Positions 48,009 to 60,910 are shown, counted from the stretch's first letter. The stretch is DNA of 64,000 bases from Limonium bicolor (GCA_023374045.1 JAIOTZ010000140.1:1-64000); one strand, 5' to 3'. A program made the numbers and translations. The notes: generated by a model from the sequence alone, not told the origin.

Positions 48009-49498
48009 TGATAAGTGCAGAATTTATCTATATTTCTGTGCTTAATATGATTAATATTTTATTGATTATATGATAAATTTCTTACTTATATGCTTAATTA
48101 TGTTAAATGTTTAGATTATTCCTCACATGTGGTTTTATGCTAAAACAGGTTAAAAACACTGAAGAAAAGAGTGATTTTTATTACTATCATTGTTGGCATG
48201 CACACGTAAAGTTCAAGAATTGGACTTACTGTCATACTTGCTCGCCACTCACTGAATGCAAATCTGGTCTGATGGGCCGACATAATCAGAGGCGCAACAG
48301 ACTATGAGCGGTTCCCGTGGTTTGTTTTCTACTGGGCCGACAGCAAATAATAGAGGCGCAGACATTTTGATTGATTGCAGAGTTGTGGCTTGACTTATAC
48401 ATTCATGATGGGCTTTTGACTCTTCACATGCACGTGAATAACAGGCTGGCGTGGTGGACTCTAATGGGCTGCGGGTTGACTTTGTTTTGAGAGCAGCTCG
48501 CATGGGCCATGCACGTAGCTGCATCGTACATGAATTTGAAGACACGAATATTCAGAGGCGCGGACATGTATATGTACGGAGATTAGATGGAATAATAGAG
48601 GCGGTTGATACGAGAGAGGAGAAGAGGACAGAGACAACTCGGAGGGGAAAACCCTAGCCGTCGAGTACGAGAAGAACAGAAAACAGAAGAAGGAAACAGA
48701 CAGTTCTGATAGACCGGAGCAGAAGGCAGAGACTGGATTCGTCATCGTTTCACATTAGATGACATTTTCTAATCTCTTTATTATTGTTATTACTTCTTTG
48801 TCTCCAATGTCTAAGTAGTTGTTAGAATTCTGGTTTTACTATGGACAACTAGTTTATTATTTTGCTTCCTGAGTTGTTAAATATAAATTCTATACTGATT
48901 GTAGTTTTGTTCCTTGCTTGTTATTGAATTTTCTTGTGATTAATTATTGCTTGAGTTTATTTGGTATGAATTGCTTACAAGTGAGAACTGCGGCGTTCAT
49001 TAGACCATAGGAATATTACCAGTAAAACTACAGATGGCAATTCCTGGGGATTAGCTGACTAGAAACCAGATGAATCATTAATGCTACTAGTTAATTTGTA
49101 AATTCATAATGAGAGTTAGAATTTGGAAATTGCTAGTAAGAATCTATCTTGCGGGAGACCGGTTTTAGATTAATTTAGATATGAGGTTGCAATCTAGAAT
49201 TTAGAAAACACTCAGGAAGGGAAATGATAAACTAGGAAGAAATAGTAAACCAGGATTCGCCCTTTAGATTTGTCAGACAATCACTTTTAATTGTTTTTTT
49301 TTTTAATTAAATTGTCTATTTAATTTCTGCAAACAAACCCCCAATTATTATTGTTATTTTCCTTCAGTTTATTAGTTAGTAGATTAAAGACTCAAACTAG
49401 ACACAGCCTCCTTTGGTTCGATAACCTAGAGAATACTACCTAGGAAAACTTGCTACAGTAGACCAGTACACTTGCTGATAATACGTTTTATCCGAACA
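48009..49498 (+). mobile_element. Solo LTR, 1490 bp, TSD GTACC
   Basis: Begins TGATAAGTGCAG, ends TATCCGAACA, and is flanked by a perfect 5-bp duplication GTACC (48004-48008 and 49499-49503). No PBS, PPT or second LTR is attached, so it is the product of LTR-LTR recombination. Strand is uncertain. Family not identified. Confidence 0.8.
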
Positions 49499-51619
49499 GT
49501 ACCTTGATATTAATTCATGCCCGTCGACAATTTAGGGTATCCAGTGTTACGTGGGATCCCTTCGGGTTCTACCCGAGTGTTCGCTTTAACACTTGTGTTC
49601 TCAACACGATGTTTTATTCAACTACTGTTGACTCCCGGCACCCTTCACGGGTTGCTCCTGGGTGTTACTGAGTTATGCCATCGCATCTAGCCTGAATTCA
49701 TGGGTATATTCAGTTCCTTTACCCCGCCTTGCGGTTACATATGCTTGACTATCCCGTTTAGGGTTGTAATGTCTCCCGTTATTGGGTAGATCATTGATTT
49801 TTTTTTTTCCTTTAACTTCTTGGTCAGATCGTTATTCTCCTCAGTGAGGTATGTTGTGGGAATCCTATCCCGTTTATCAAACATTGATATGATCATTTAA
49901 GGCATTCATCTTATTGCTTACACTGGTATCCATTCCGGTTATTAGGTATTTCCTCCTTGATTCCTGAGACATATCCAATGTCTATACTTAATACTCTGTG
50001 CTTCTCGCACTTATCCACGTTATGTCCTTAGGTCCGTCACCTTACTGGTTTCTAGACTCCTTAGCTTCGTAAACTTCTTTGTGTTCTTCAGTCATTCGAG
50101 GTGTCCAAATATCTTGGTTTTGATTGGCTCTTTCGTCCGTAGTATGGAGTGGGCTACTTCCCGTGTTCTGTACTCTACTTGTATACATACATGGAGTATC
50201 TTATTGATACGTTGCCACTTACCTGACTAACTCATAATTGGTCTGTCACGCCCGCAAGCTCCTTCGGAGTGCGGTCGTTCCATGTCTCGTTTGTGTACAC
50301 TTGTAGTGTCGGTCAAACGCCTAGGTGAAGTATTCTGTTGCTGACTCCTCTTATATCGTCCTATGATATCTTACCATGGTTCTGCTGGTTTGGTTTTAAA
50401 GTTTGGGGGTTTTGGAAAAATTTGAGTTTTGAAAGAACAATTTGGGTTTTGAAAGTAAAATCTTCACGACACTTCAATGCCGGTTGCTTCTTACCAGGTC
50501 TAGCTTCTCGCTGATCGGTATGTCTTTAATACAATGGTCAGGCCGTTAGGCCTTTCCAAGGTTTCGTTTCACAATTCTTAGGGTTTGGGGTGCTATATTG
50601 GCTCCTCTCGCCATCTTCGTACTTTGCTAAGTACTGGTAGCTAGTTAAAGCGCTTCTTAATAGTCCCGTTTTTACTGCACTTGCCTTGGCAAGTGCGCGG
50701 TACAGGCGGTTTTTAAGTCAACTCATACCGGTCACGGTATTGTTCGCATTATATTGGAAGCCTTGTCGGCTCTTCCTTGATCCTTTAGTTGGATAACTAC
50801 TCCTTAGAGCTGCTTCTCATTCATCTTGACATAACTGTCATTCAATTAGGTGCTTCTCCACTCTCGAAGTTCCTTAATTACTTAGTTCTATGTTATACCT
50901 CATTGCTCGTTCCCACGTCTTTACTGTGGTTACCGAGGTTTAAGTCATTAAAGCACTACTTCTGTAGTCCTATTCGGGTATGTCCCGTAGTTATGCTCGT
51001 AGCTGTCTAAGCTATATCAGTTAAGTATTGCAACCTCTTTGGGTGTGGCAGGGTGGGTGTATCTACTCCTGACTAGATTTTTAGTCGGTTAATATACCGT
51101 TTGTGGTATTCTTTAACTATAGCGGTCCGTAGACATGTATCTCGGTTTCGTTGCTTCTCATTTCCCTGCCTTGTCACACGGTTGGTACTTTCTTCTTGCT
51201 ACTACTCGGCCAGCTAGGTTCTCGCGACTGCTAAGCATGTCGCCCCAAGCTGCCACAGATTCTGGTCTCCTTGGATTAGGATGTCTCGATCTCCCGCCAT
51301 TGAGTGTGGTTATTGTCGTTTCAGCGGGATCCGTCTCCGGGATTTCCGGTTCTCGGGATCACCGTATGACAGGCTCTGGTTCATGTAGATATATTTAACA
51401 ACTGCCAGATCGGGTTTCCCCGTCTCTCTGGCGTTCTTCCCCAAGCTTTTAATTCGGGGGTTGTGGAGGGCGGGTTTGGTATTGTAGGTATCCAGGTCAT
51501 ACTGGAAGTTCCTAACTAGCGCATCTCTCACGCTATCACTCAACCCTTAGCCCTAAGTCTCTAATTCCTAACTCGATATTTCCTAAGCTCGGTATTTCTA
51601 GTCATCAGAGCGATACTTC

Positions 51620-51631
51620 GCTCTGATACCA
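51620..51631 (-). promoter_or_regulatory. Primer binding site of the minus-strand element
   Basis: GCTCTGATACCA is the complement of TGGTATCAGAGC (initiator-Met tRNA), four bases inside the LTR edge at 51636. It fixes the element's orientation as minus. Confidence 0.9.
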
Positions 51632-51635
51632 TTTT

Positions 51636-52031
51636 TGTAACACCCCAACTGCTAAACTCGTCATTACCTCTTAAACTGTCACAATTACCAATAAACTCGC
51701 AGCGGAACTCTAAATACAATAGAGGGTGATACACCGCCGTTAGCCACCCATATGGCTAACCAGGCCTATCTCACATACAGTAACGGTCTAATGGACTGGA
51801 ACAACCGATTACACAATACTAAAACAATACTCATTTCATTTCTTTACTATACCGAGTCTACAATATACGGGTGCCGATAACATATTCGGTGTTACACCTC
51901 TTTCAATACATAAGTAATTAAATCTAACTACCCATGCTAACACCGACCCCGTCCTACTCTCGTACGGTTTTGTCTTCGGTGTACCTGCGAATAAAAACGT
52001 TGCCCCTAGGGGCTCAGCTTAAAGCTACATA
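51636..52031 (-). repeat. 5' LTR of the minus-strand element (first 396 bp only)
   Basis: Nearly identical to 41628-42023 and interrupted exactly at GCTACATA|TG by another LTR. The uninterrupted copy reads GCTGCATATGAAATTCG, confirming the breakpoint. Confidence 0.85.
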
Positions 52032-54510
52032 TGTAACACCCCATCCAACAACAAACACATAACTACAATCTGCAGCGGAAAATATACTTCATCACATTAC
52101 TTAACTCGTTGGTGTTACACGCCGTTAACCACCCACGTGGCTAACAAGGCTTTTACATAAACACTGTACCGGTCTGATGGACTAGATTCCTGAGCGACTA
52201 CATATTACTGAACCCCCATTAACAATAGAAACAACATACACCTTCCAACTGTACCGAGTATTTACAAACTGATGCCGATAACAATTTCGGTCTTACTACA
52301 CCTACTGTACATTAATAACTTAAATGATTACCCAGGTACAACATCTACCCCATCATACTCTCGAACGGCTTCCAGCTCCTCGTACCTGAAATAGGAAATG
52401 AAGAGAAAGGGTGGCCCCCAAGGGGCTCAGCACCTTTGCTGGTATGGTAATCCCGCAGCCCACATGCTACCGGGCCACGCACAACTAATTGTCGTCTTAG
52501 CATGCGGTTGATTATATTTAAATCATGCATGTAACTAAAAGCACACAACACATAACACTTTGCCTCAATGGGCTCAACAAACAGGTAACACGTCCTTACT
52601 TGATAAGTCACTCATAGTGTTCATTGACCCTAGAGTGTTTCCCCTCTGATGGAGCTACTTCCTTAATAGACGACACTTACCCATTAATCGGGTTGTCCCT
52701 AAACGCCTCTTATCACAAACTGGGATTCATATCCATGATCCACATACTCCACATTTTACAACATATAACATGCATCACATAACAACACATAACAACACTT
52801 TTCACGTTTCAACGTGCACATAATAACATCGCAATAGAAATTGCATTACATGAGCAACACATAGCATAACGGGAGCGGTTCTCTAAGGAGCCGACCCTAA
52901 CATCTTTAATTCACTGGTGAGCCTAGAGAATAATGTCACCCTCATGATAAGCTCGTTATACAACACTCATTACCGTCCTAATAGTCGGACGAGTAACTTA
53001 AGTTAAGATGGATCAGGTTTTGTGACCCGAACACACCACACAAACACATGTTCCCCCTAAACCGATCATTAGTCAGAATAGCTAAGCTTTGGAGTAAGCT
53101 AATGGGAGATCATAACCCGTGAGGGAAACAACCATAACAGAGAGAAGGGTAAGGCTAAAAAGGATACCCACTCCCAAACAACCGCGACCGGCCTAACCGG
53201 ATTCCTCACCACTGTTAGTACATACTTACTTTTAGATATTAGTTAGAACCCCACTATGGAGTCTATCACATCTACACAGCATACAGTATTACAACTGGGT
53301 TAGACATGCAAGGGAGATCCCTACAATCACATACACATATCACACAATTAACACACGCATAGCCGTGGTTAGAACGCCCCATGGTTCGGGTCGTTTAATC
53401 CGAATACCGAACTCTCATGTGATCCTAAACTCAGTTAGCTAAGGTTTAACACCTTCGAGGTTAAATGGTATCGGAGTTGAACACGCCACATATATGAATT
53501 ACTGTAAACTCATTACATGTTTTATCTTACAACGTGGCAAACATACAGAAAAACACATTGGCATACAAGCCGGTGTAATCCGGTAGGACACAGGTTGCAA
53601 GAAAACCATACCTGTCACCGGAGTCCACTTTATCATGTCCACTTATGTTCCTCGAGCAATTCTCGAACAACTGATAACATTACATGTACTTTAATTAACA
53701 TCGGGGTAACATGATTGTTTAAAGTCTAATGCTTATAACTTATCCCCGTTAATTTAGTTATATAACTTCACATTTCAACTTGTTTTACTTTTACATTTTA
53801 ATACAACGTTTCCCCCACTAAATTGTCATTATAACTCACTTAACATGTCCTTAACAATCTTATAACATCATTACTTAATAATCCCCATCATCCTATAACC
53901 TTAAACAATGTTTTTTTTACATACTTTGGGCCGTCCGACCCACCGTCTGACCCACAACTGGGTCGGACCGTTCCAGAAACTTTTCCCGTCTTTTAAATAC
54001 ACCTGTCCGACCCATGTCCGACCCACCCATCTGGGTCGGACCATTCCAGAGACTTAGAGCACACACGTCCGACCCATGTCCGACCCAAGACCTCTGGGTC
54101 GGCCCATTCCAGAAACATCAACGGGTGACTTAACAGAGGCTGTCCGACCCACCCTGGGTCGGACCACTGGGTCGGACAACATCAGAAGTTGTCCAAAACT
54201 TGTCAAACTTTCTCCAAACTTTTCCTCAAGCCTCCTAATGTGTTCTAACATCATTTGGCACCTTTAACCCTTCATATAACATCCATAAAACTCATTTTAT
54301 AATTCCTTAAACACTTACTCTCTTCTTACCAAAATTCCTAACACTTATATTGTTTTCTCCTTAAGATTTCTAAGTGGTATTTTACCTATAATGACCACTA
54401 TACCAAGGTGTTTCCTCTACACCTTAACATCATCTTTCAACTTCTTTTCTTACAAACTAAATCCCTTTTTCACATCTTACCTAAACATCATTTCTTCCTT
54501 GTACATCAAC
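52032..54510 (-). mobile_element. Partial gypsy LTR, minus orientation, with a GTCCGACCC hairpin array
   Basis: Starts TGTAACACCCCATCC and shares the ordered words of the family (GGTGTTAC, GCCGTTAACCACCCA, GGCTCAGCACC, AGCATGCGGTTGAT). It is cut at 54510 by the 5' LTR of chromovirus 3. Non-coding. Confidence 0.75.
53932..54180. repeat. Four GTCCGACCC / GGGTCGGAC hairpin units
   Basis: Each unit has one or two direct GTCCGACCCA words followed by CTGGGTCGGACC, and most end in TTCCAGAAAC-like sequence. The layout (two direct words, then the inverse) is the same as in the chromovirus 1 LTR hairpins although the stem sequence differs. Confidence 0.8.
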
Positions 54511-57500
54511 TGAAATACCCCAAATCTAAATAATATTATTTAATCATTATTTATTGGAATATAATCCAAATATAAATCATTTCACGTACGCATGCAAACC
54601 CATGCATGAAAATGTTACGTAAAAACAGTCGTTTCACCATAAACGCTAAAACGCCTTAGAAGCATATGGTCAAACATGACCTTGTATGACCCTCTAATAT
54701 TCAAACTAAATGGTCATACAATTATTATATGAATATACAAATATATTCCCTAAGCTATATTCAGTCAAATACGCAAAATGCTCGGGAGTGCTCACACCCG
54801 CTCCTTAAAGCACGAAAAGTCCGGAGGAGTGCCGAGGTGACACGAACTCCTATAAAATTAATTCCTAGAGTTCCTAACATCATTATTTATCATTCTAAAG
54901 AGAACCCACGAAGTGGTTTCTCAAAATTCAGCAAAAACCAAAGGAGGATTTCTTAGCGCTCCTTTTTGGCCCGGGAGTGTCCCGATGGCCCGTAAATTAT
55001 GTCACGGGTTGATATAACCCCATATAACTCAATGTAACATCTTAGTATATGTTTATTTACTATAATAAGTGTTTACAAACACTTGGAACTCATAAGAACA
55101 ATTGGTTTCCCAAAATTTCCTTAGAGCACAAAAACACACCTTCGGGTGTCACGAAAATGCGTTTTACGCAATTACCTTGTAGTTTTTGACATGCCACGAA
55201 TTGGTAATCTTAAAAAGGGTTAAAATGACCTTCTAAATCAGTTGGTGTGACTAGTCAACAAGGCTCTCTATAGGGGCCGATTTTAAGGGCAAAAACTAGT
55301 ATAAAATTTGCTTTAAAAATTTATAAAAGGCTTAAAACATGATGACTCATCATCCCATGTGTTATATTACTTAATGTCAAAGTATGTAGGTCTTAATGGA
55401 CCAGAGAGCTGTCGAAATAATGCTTAGGAATAAGGCCATGTGAGCTAGATACAAACAAAATGCTTAAAAGCAAAAAGTAGATCTAGATTCTCTTCTTTTG
55501 CTTTCTTAATAACTAAGTGACCTTCCAAGCTTCTTCCTTGGCTCTTCATGGCCGGTTTTTGAACCCCATTCAGACCTCCATTTCGTGACTCCACATGAAG
55601 AAGAAGACAAGCCAAGTAGCATTGAAAAATCAAAGGAATATACTCACCTTTTCTTACCTTGTCTTCTAGCAAAATAATTGTCCTTCCAACTCTTGCTTAG
55701 TCACACCACATGGCCGGTTTTCATGCTGGAAAGGAGGCATTTATTGAGCCAATAATCAAGGTAATAAACTAAGGAAAAAGAATTGTCAATTGACATTAAA
55801 AATTTAACAAAACAAAATCAATTTCCAAATGCTTCTTTCATTTACGTGAGTGAGCTTCATTTCCCTCCTTGCACAATTCTTGCACGGTTTGGTAAGCTCT
55901 CTCCTCTCTCTTCTAGCTTCATTCTTCCTTTGAAGCTCTTAAGTCCATTAATGGAGTTTTAACTTCTATCTTCATCTTTAAGGTAAATTCCTTGCATTTC
56001 TTGGCAAGTCTTGAAGCAAAACTCTTCCTAGCATAACAAGGTGTGTTCGGCTTCACTTAGTTCTCCAAGGAGATTGTCCAAACCAACATTAAACCAAGGA
56101 GCATCTCAAGATTATCTTAAGGTAGTTTTAATGCTTGAAAATCCTTAAAGCACATTTTTTATGTGTAACCAAGTTTACTTCTTCTAAGGTTCTTTCCTTC
56201 TTCATTTTCATGAAGGAAACCTTGTTCTTCATCTACCTTAGGAGTGCCGAATTCATAAGGAGAAAAGTCTAAGGTAAACTCTTGTAAAGATACTTACAAA
56301 TCTACTTAAGATCTTTATTCAAGATCTAACTCCTAAAACTCCTTCACCACTTGCATATAACCGAAGTGGAGCATCTATATTACCTTGGAGAAAGCTTGGA
56401 GATTCAAGAAGAGTTCAAGCACTTAACCACCTTTGTTAAGAAGTAAGTTTACTAAGTAAATCCTTATGATAAAGTTTTGTTAAGCTTCTAAAAATTATAC
56501 AAAAATTAAGTACACCTCCTAGGTTTATTAAAACCGAAACCATATGGTATTATATGCCAAAAATACAATCTATAACTTATATAGAAAATATTTACCTTAA
56601 GACACATTTTTGTGTCACAAAATTTAGTTATGTTACATATTAATTCAAGCCGAATTACCAAGGGCAAAAATGCTTATTTTTGAGCTAAGAATTTATATAA
56701 GACATTACAATAATTTTTACATGAGTTATATAACTCCTATGAATTTATGTATAATTATTATGACATATAAATCCACTTTTATATACTATATGGTCACCAA
56801 ATAATTATGGCCGAATGCTTTAATTGATAAATAGGTATTAATGACCTACTTAGGTATATAAACCTATATCACAAAGTTTGGTGAGCTAAAAATATTTCAT
56901 TAGTGCTTAAAGGCTCATTAATTAAGTTAAGTGGCTTAAATGTAATTTTTACAAAATTTAGTGGGTTTATTATAAAAACCGAGAGTTAAGTGGCTGTTTG
57001 GTATTATTATAATATAATGTAAGGTTAGGAATAAGTTTATGAATTTTAGATAAATTAAACAAGTGTTAAGATAACATTTTATAAAGTTTTGGGCTATTAT
57101 GTAATTTATAAAAGTTGTTATGAAAGTTTAGAACTTATTAATGGGCGAATTCATAATTAAGAGATTTATTAGGCTCACTTTCGAAATTTTGAAGAATTAA
57201 ATATTTAGACTTTAGTTTATAAGTCATTAAGAAGTTATTATAAAGTTTGGGGTGAAAATGTAATTAATGGAGAGTTCAAGACCTAAGCCGAATTATTTGG
57301 GGTTAGTTTGGTAATTTAAGAATTTATATATATTCGGCATTTATGGAGAATTAAAATTAAAACTATAAGTTTATAAGGCATTATGCAAAGTTATAAGGTT
57401 TTGTGGTTAAATTGTAATTATGGGAAATAAAATATCATTGCCGAGAATTTAAGGGGCTAAGTTGTTATTTTTGAAAGTTATAGTACTTAAAAGCTATATA

Positions 57501-59367
57501 CCAAAATATTAGTGTGACTATGTAATTTAGCTAAATAAGAAGTTAAAACTCTATAATATAATGAGATTAGAATTTAAATATAAAGTTTATGAATTAATGT
57601 GGTTGATTTATAAATAACCGAAATATAAGGGTAATAATTTAGATTTAAATAAATATAGGTCCTATATGGATATTTTGAGGAATTAGAAGAAAGAATTTTA
57701 ATTAAAGGAATTATGGAATTAGAACTATGGTTTATGCTGTTATAAGGAAGTTAAAAAGAAACAATAAGTATTGTTTATGACTAAAAGGAGAATAAGGAGA
57801 TTATAAGAATATTATGTCATTGTAAGACATTTAAATATAGTTAAGAAAATTATAAGTTGTTATGTCACTTAGACAATTAAAATAAACAACAAATATAGTA
57901 CAAGAATATATGAATACATATATGTACATTAAAGGATTTATAAATAAATCAAAAAGGAATAACAAATAAGTTATACATTAAATCATGAGGTAATTAAAAG
58001 AAATAAACCTCAAATGAAATAACAAATAAGAGATTTGTTGAAAGATCCAATAGGATCATTATATAAGGGTAACATAAATTAACCCTCTCAGTTAATCCTA
58101 TTCTAGGACTTTGTTTGACCAGACGTTGACCGGGAATTTACAAGTAACAGTCTACGGTGAACGGTATGGGATTCTTGCAACCTGTTTTCTAACGGATTAC
58201 ACCGGCTTGTGTGCTATCTGTTGTTTGAAATAACGACCAAGATAATTAATGTAAACTGTTGTTTTACTCTTGCACACTGTGGTATTATTTTATGTGCGTG
58301 AATGTTGCTGACTACATCGTGTATGTCCCACGCATACAAACACTACTATACCAGTGGATTAAATACCTGCGTTTCAGTATACCGAGGACTTGTACTCAAG
58401 TCTCTCACTAACTTCAGTTTATAACAAACGTCATTATCCTAAACGTGATAATTGACAATACACATTGTGTTCTTGTTTAACGTCTTTATATGACACTTAA
58501 CAACTCTATACTACGAGAATGAGGAGCCCAGTTGGATCTGGCCATGCATGCTACAGGAGTTGTACCTGTCTCAGGTCGTCTCCTATCTACGTCGCGACGG
58601 AACATTCAGTTGGGAGGAAGACTTTATTCCTTCCGGGATTCAAATGCCCTTCAGTTCGAGGAAGACTTTATTCCTCTAGTGGGTTCTTATTTCCCACGCC
58701 ATTCAGTTCAGGGTTTAACTACGTTATCTCCTGGGGTTTTTATACCCAACCTTTCTTATAACGAGGTCACTATACCTCCACTATTTCAGATATTCAGTTA
58801 TAACGGTCAGTCCCATTGTGTGGACCGACTATCAGTAAAGAATTTCAGTTCAGCTAACTCGACCTTCTGTGTCTTGTTTATGTGACATTATTGTCCTTGT
58901 ATGGATACTTGTTATTATCAGACTATGCTTGTTTACAGCTTTATAAAAATGAACTGCATGTGTTCGACAAAGTAGTTGGTGTGGCCCGGTAGACGATGGG
59001 CTGCACGTTTTCCATACCAGCATTGTTTGCTGAGCCCCTTTGGGGGCACCCCCATTTTTCAGGTACCTGAAGTTTAAGAAGATCACCACACTGAGTGTAG
59101 GTGGGGTAGACCAAGCTTTGGGAGTCTACTATTAGTTAATTATTTATTTCAGTATTTTACTTTGAGTTTGATTCCTAGTATCTCGGGTTGTATCTGTATT
59201 CCAGACCGTGACATTTGAGGATTGTATTTGGACTTAGCCTTGTTGGTCACATGGGTGGCCAACGGCATTGTAATACCGCCCGGTGTTGTATTTATTTCCG
59301 CTGCAGTTGTATTTTATTTGGGAGTGATCGCCGTTCAGTTTATTGGATTTCGGGTTGGGGTATTACA
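54511..59367 (+). repeat. Chromovirus 3, 5' LTR (4.86 kb)
   Basis: Starts TGAAATACCCC, like the PPT-anchored LTR of chromovirus 2, and ends GGGGTATTACA four bases before the PBS. The terminal words are inverted repeats of each other. Long and AT-rich (especially 56450-58050), no ORF of note. Words near 58140-58250 and 59000-59060 match the minus-strand LTRs in reverse complement. Confidence 0.85.
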
Positions 59368-59371
59368 AAAA

Positions 59372-59383
59372 TGGTATCAGAGC
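59372..59383 (+). promoter_or_regulatory. Primer binding site of chromovirus 3
   Basis: TGGTATCAGAGC, complementary to initiator-Met tRNA, four bases after the LTR end. Confidence 0.92.
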
Positions 59384-60170
59384 GTAGTTACGCTCTGGAT
59401 ACAAGGATACACCGAGATTAGGATATCTAAGACTTAGGTTAAGGGTTGAGAGATAGTATTGAAAGGAGTTTAAGTTAGTTTTACTTAGACACTATCCAAG
59501 ACCAAGATTGTGACCTCAGTGCCTAATATACCTCAACATCCTGCAGATGTCAGGAAGAGGAGGACGACGTGGACAGGCTGATGAGGAGCCAAACATCAGG
59601 CTGGCAGACATTGCATTTAATCGCTCAGGCATTTGCACAGGCGGGGGTTGCACAGCAGCAGCAGCTACCTCCACCACCACCACCCAGGGAGAGAGACTGG
59701 GTGAAGAGTTTGGCTGATCTGAGGCCAACTGCATTCAAGGGGCAGACTGACCCTGCTCACTTAGAGACTTACATCATGGAGATGGAGACAGCGTTCGAGA
59801 CGCTTGCAGTCCCAGCTAGGGAAAAAGTAAGACTTGCTGCCTTTTATCTGAAGGATGCAGCGAGAGATTGGTGGAACATGGTGAAAGCCGACCACCTGGA
59901 TGACCCAGCTTTTACTTGGGGACATTACACTGCACTACTTAGGGGCAAATACTACCCGGCCCACACCAGGATGGTGAAGACTAGGGAGTTTGACGCCCTG
60001 GAGCAGACGGGAAGATGTCAGTGGATGAGTACTATGCGAAGTTCACTTCGCTACTCCGACTATTACCCGGTATAGGATACTCGGACCAGGTGTTGGTCGA
60101 CCGGTTCTACGGGGGACTGAGCCCTCGACTTCAGTTTGGGATGGGACCAATCATCCCTACCAGTTTGCAG

Positions 60171-60260
60171 GTAAAACAGGAGAGACATAAACCAGTTGAA
60201 AATTTCATTACTACTATACCCCATCATGGGAGAATTGGAGATTATACCTTGAGATTTCAG
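60171..60260 (+). other. Putative intron 1 in gag (90 bp)
   Basis: TTTGCAG|GTAAAACAGG at the left and GAGATTTCAG|GAGGATG at the right have canonical splice dinucleotides and an AT-rich interior. The residues encoded across it (VKQERHKPVENF...) do not look like gag. Removal puts SLQ directly before the next coding piece. Confidence 0.5.
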
Positions 60261-60491
60261 GAGGATGTTACCATGCTGCCTCCGTGTGGAATCATGTAAG
60301 AGAAGGGATGCTTTGAGCTCCCAAAAGAGGAAGACGGACCTGGTGGCGAGATGCCAAGCAGGGGAACTCCAACAAGGAACAACCCTATCAAAAGGCCAGG
60401 GTCCTATCAAGGGAAGGGGAACCAACTACTGGGAACCCCCAGTCAGGAACCTACGGAGCGGCAACTTCACAGAAAACCTACCCACCTAAGG

Positions 60492-60571
60492 GTAGGCACT
60501 CTAAGTTAAATTTGAGACTTTTGTGATTACTTCAGTACCGTTGGAATGAATAATTGACCTGATTGTATTAG
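60492..60571 (+). other. Putative intron 2 in gag (80 bp)
   Basis: Left border CCTAAGG|GTAGGC, right border TTGTATTAG|GTTCTGG, with a branch-point-like TTGAC about 20 bases before the end. The interior has stop codons. Removal joins ..YPPK-G to SGSGSNTGQKY in the knuckle frame without a break. Confidence 0.55.
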
Positions 60572-60910
60572 GTTCTGGATCTGGCTCAAACACGGGCCAG
60601 AAGTATGTCCGCCGTTTCAACTGTAAACAGTGCGGAAAGGATCACCCCGGCGTGGACTGCCAGGGGGAGAAAGTCATGTGCCGCTACTGTCAGATACTCG
60701 GGCATCGTGCCTTCGAGTGCATCCGAAACCCGGAGAGCAGGAACTACCGCCCGGGAGCAAAGGCAACCACCGGCCCTAAGAATGGAGCTAGCGATACTCG
60801 CCCTCCACCAACCAACCAAGCTCAAGGGTATAAGGGCAAAGGCCCAGCATCGGGACCCGCCCTGCATGTCATGGACCGCTCAGATGAGGCTGGTCCTTCT
60901 ACCAATCCAG

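Larger units (their letters stand above)
44528..51619 (-). other. Internal region of the minus-strand element, no recognisable genes
   Basis: Apart from the MITE (45156-45693) and the solo LTR (48009-49498) this is about 5 kb without an ORF that resembles gag, protease, RT or integrase on either strand. It is pyrimidine-rich on the plus strand and full of short words such as CGGTTTTC and CTCTGGTCC. Confidence 0.65.
41628..52031 (-). mobile_element. Coding-free LTR retrotransposon (LARD-like), minus orientation
   Basis: Minus-strand element with 3' LTR at 41628 to about 44527, internal region 44528-51635 and 5' LTR starting at 51636 (cut at 52031). PBS and PPT are present in the correct places on the minus strand, but no gag or pol motif is recognisable in about 7 kb of internal DNA. 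It is inserted in the 3' LTR of chromovirus 2. It holds a foldback MITE and a solo LTR. Mobilisation would need enzymes from another element. Confidence 0.8.
59547..60910 (+). pseudogene. Chromovirus 3 gag, frameshifted, with two intron-like interruptions
   Basis: ATG at 59547 opens MSGRGGRRGQ. After a frame break near 59620 come a Gln/Pro-rich stretch and the retrotransposon gag domain (FKGQTDPAHLETYIMEME, LKDAARDWWN, YYAKFTSLLRLLPGIGYSDQ). Two segments with GT..AG ends, 60171-60260 and 60492-60571, separate coding-looking pieces, and joining across them is consistent with one reading frame. Two knuckles follow: CKQCGKDHPGVDC (60622-60660, C-x2-C-x3-H-x4-C) and CRYCQILGHRAFEC (60679-60720, canonical CCHC). 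If not spliced at 60911, the frame ends in TGA at 60955-60957. Contractions of short runs near 60010 and 60268 also break the frame. Confidence 0.8.

Noticed and set aside
59516..60425. Minus-strand ORFs opposite gag of chromovirus 3
   Set aside because: Shadows of the gag frame. The plus strand carries the recognisable gag and knuckle motifs.
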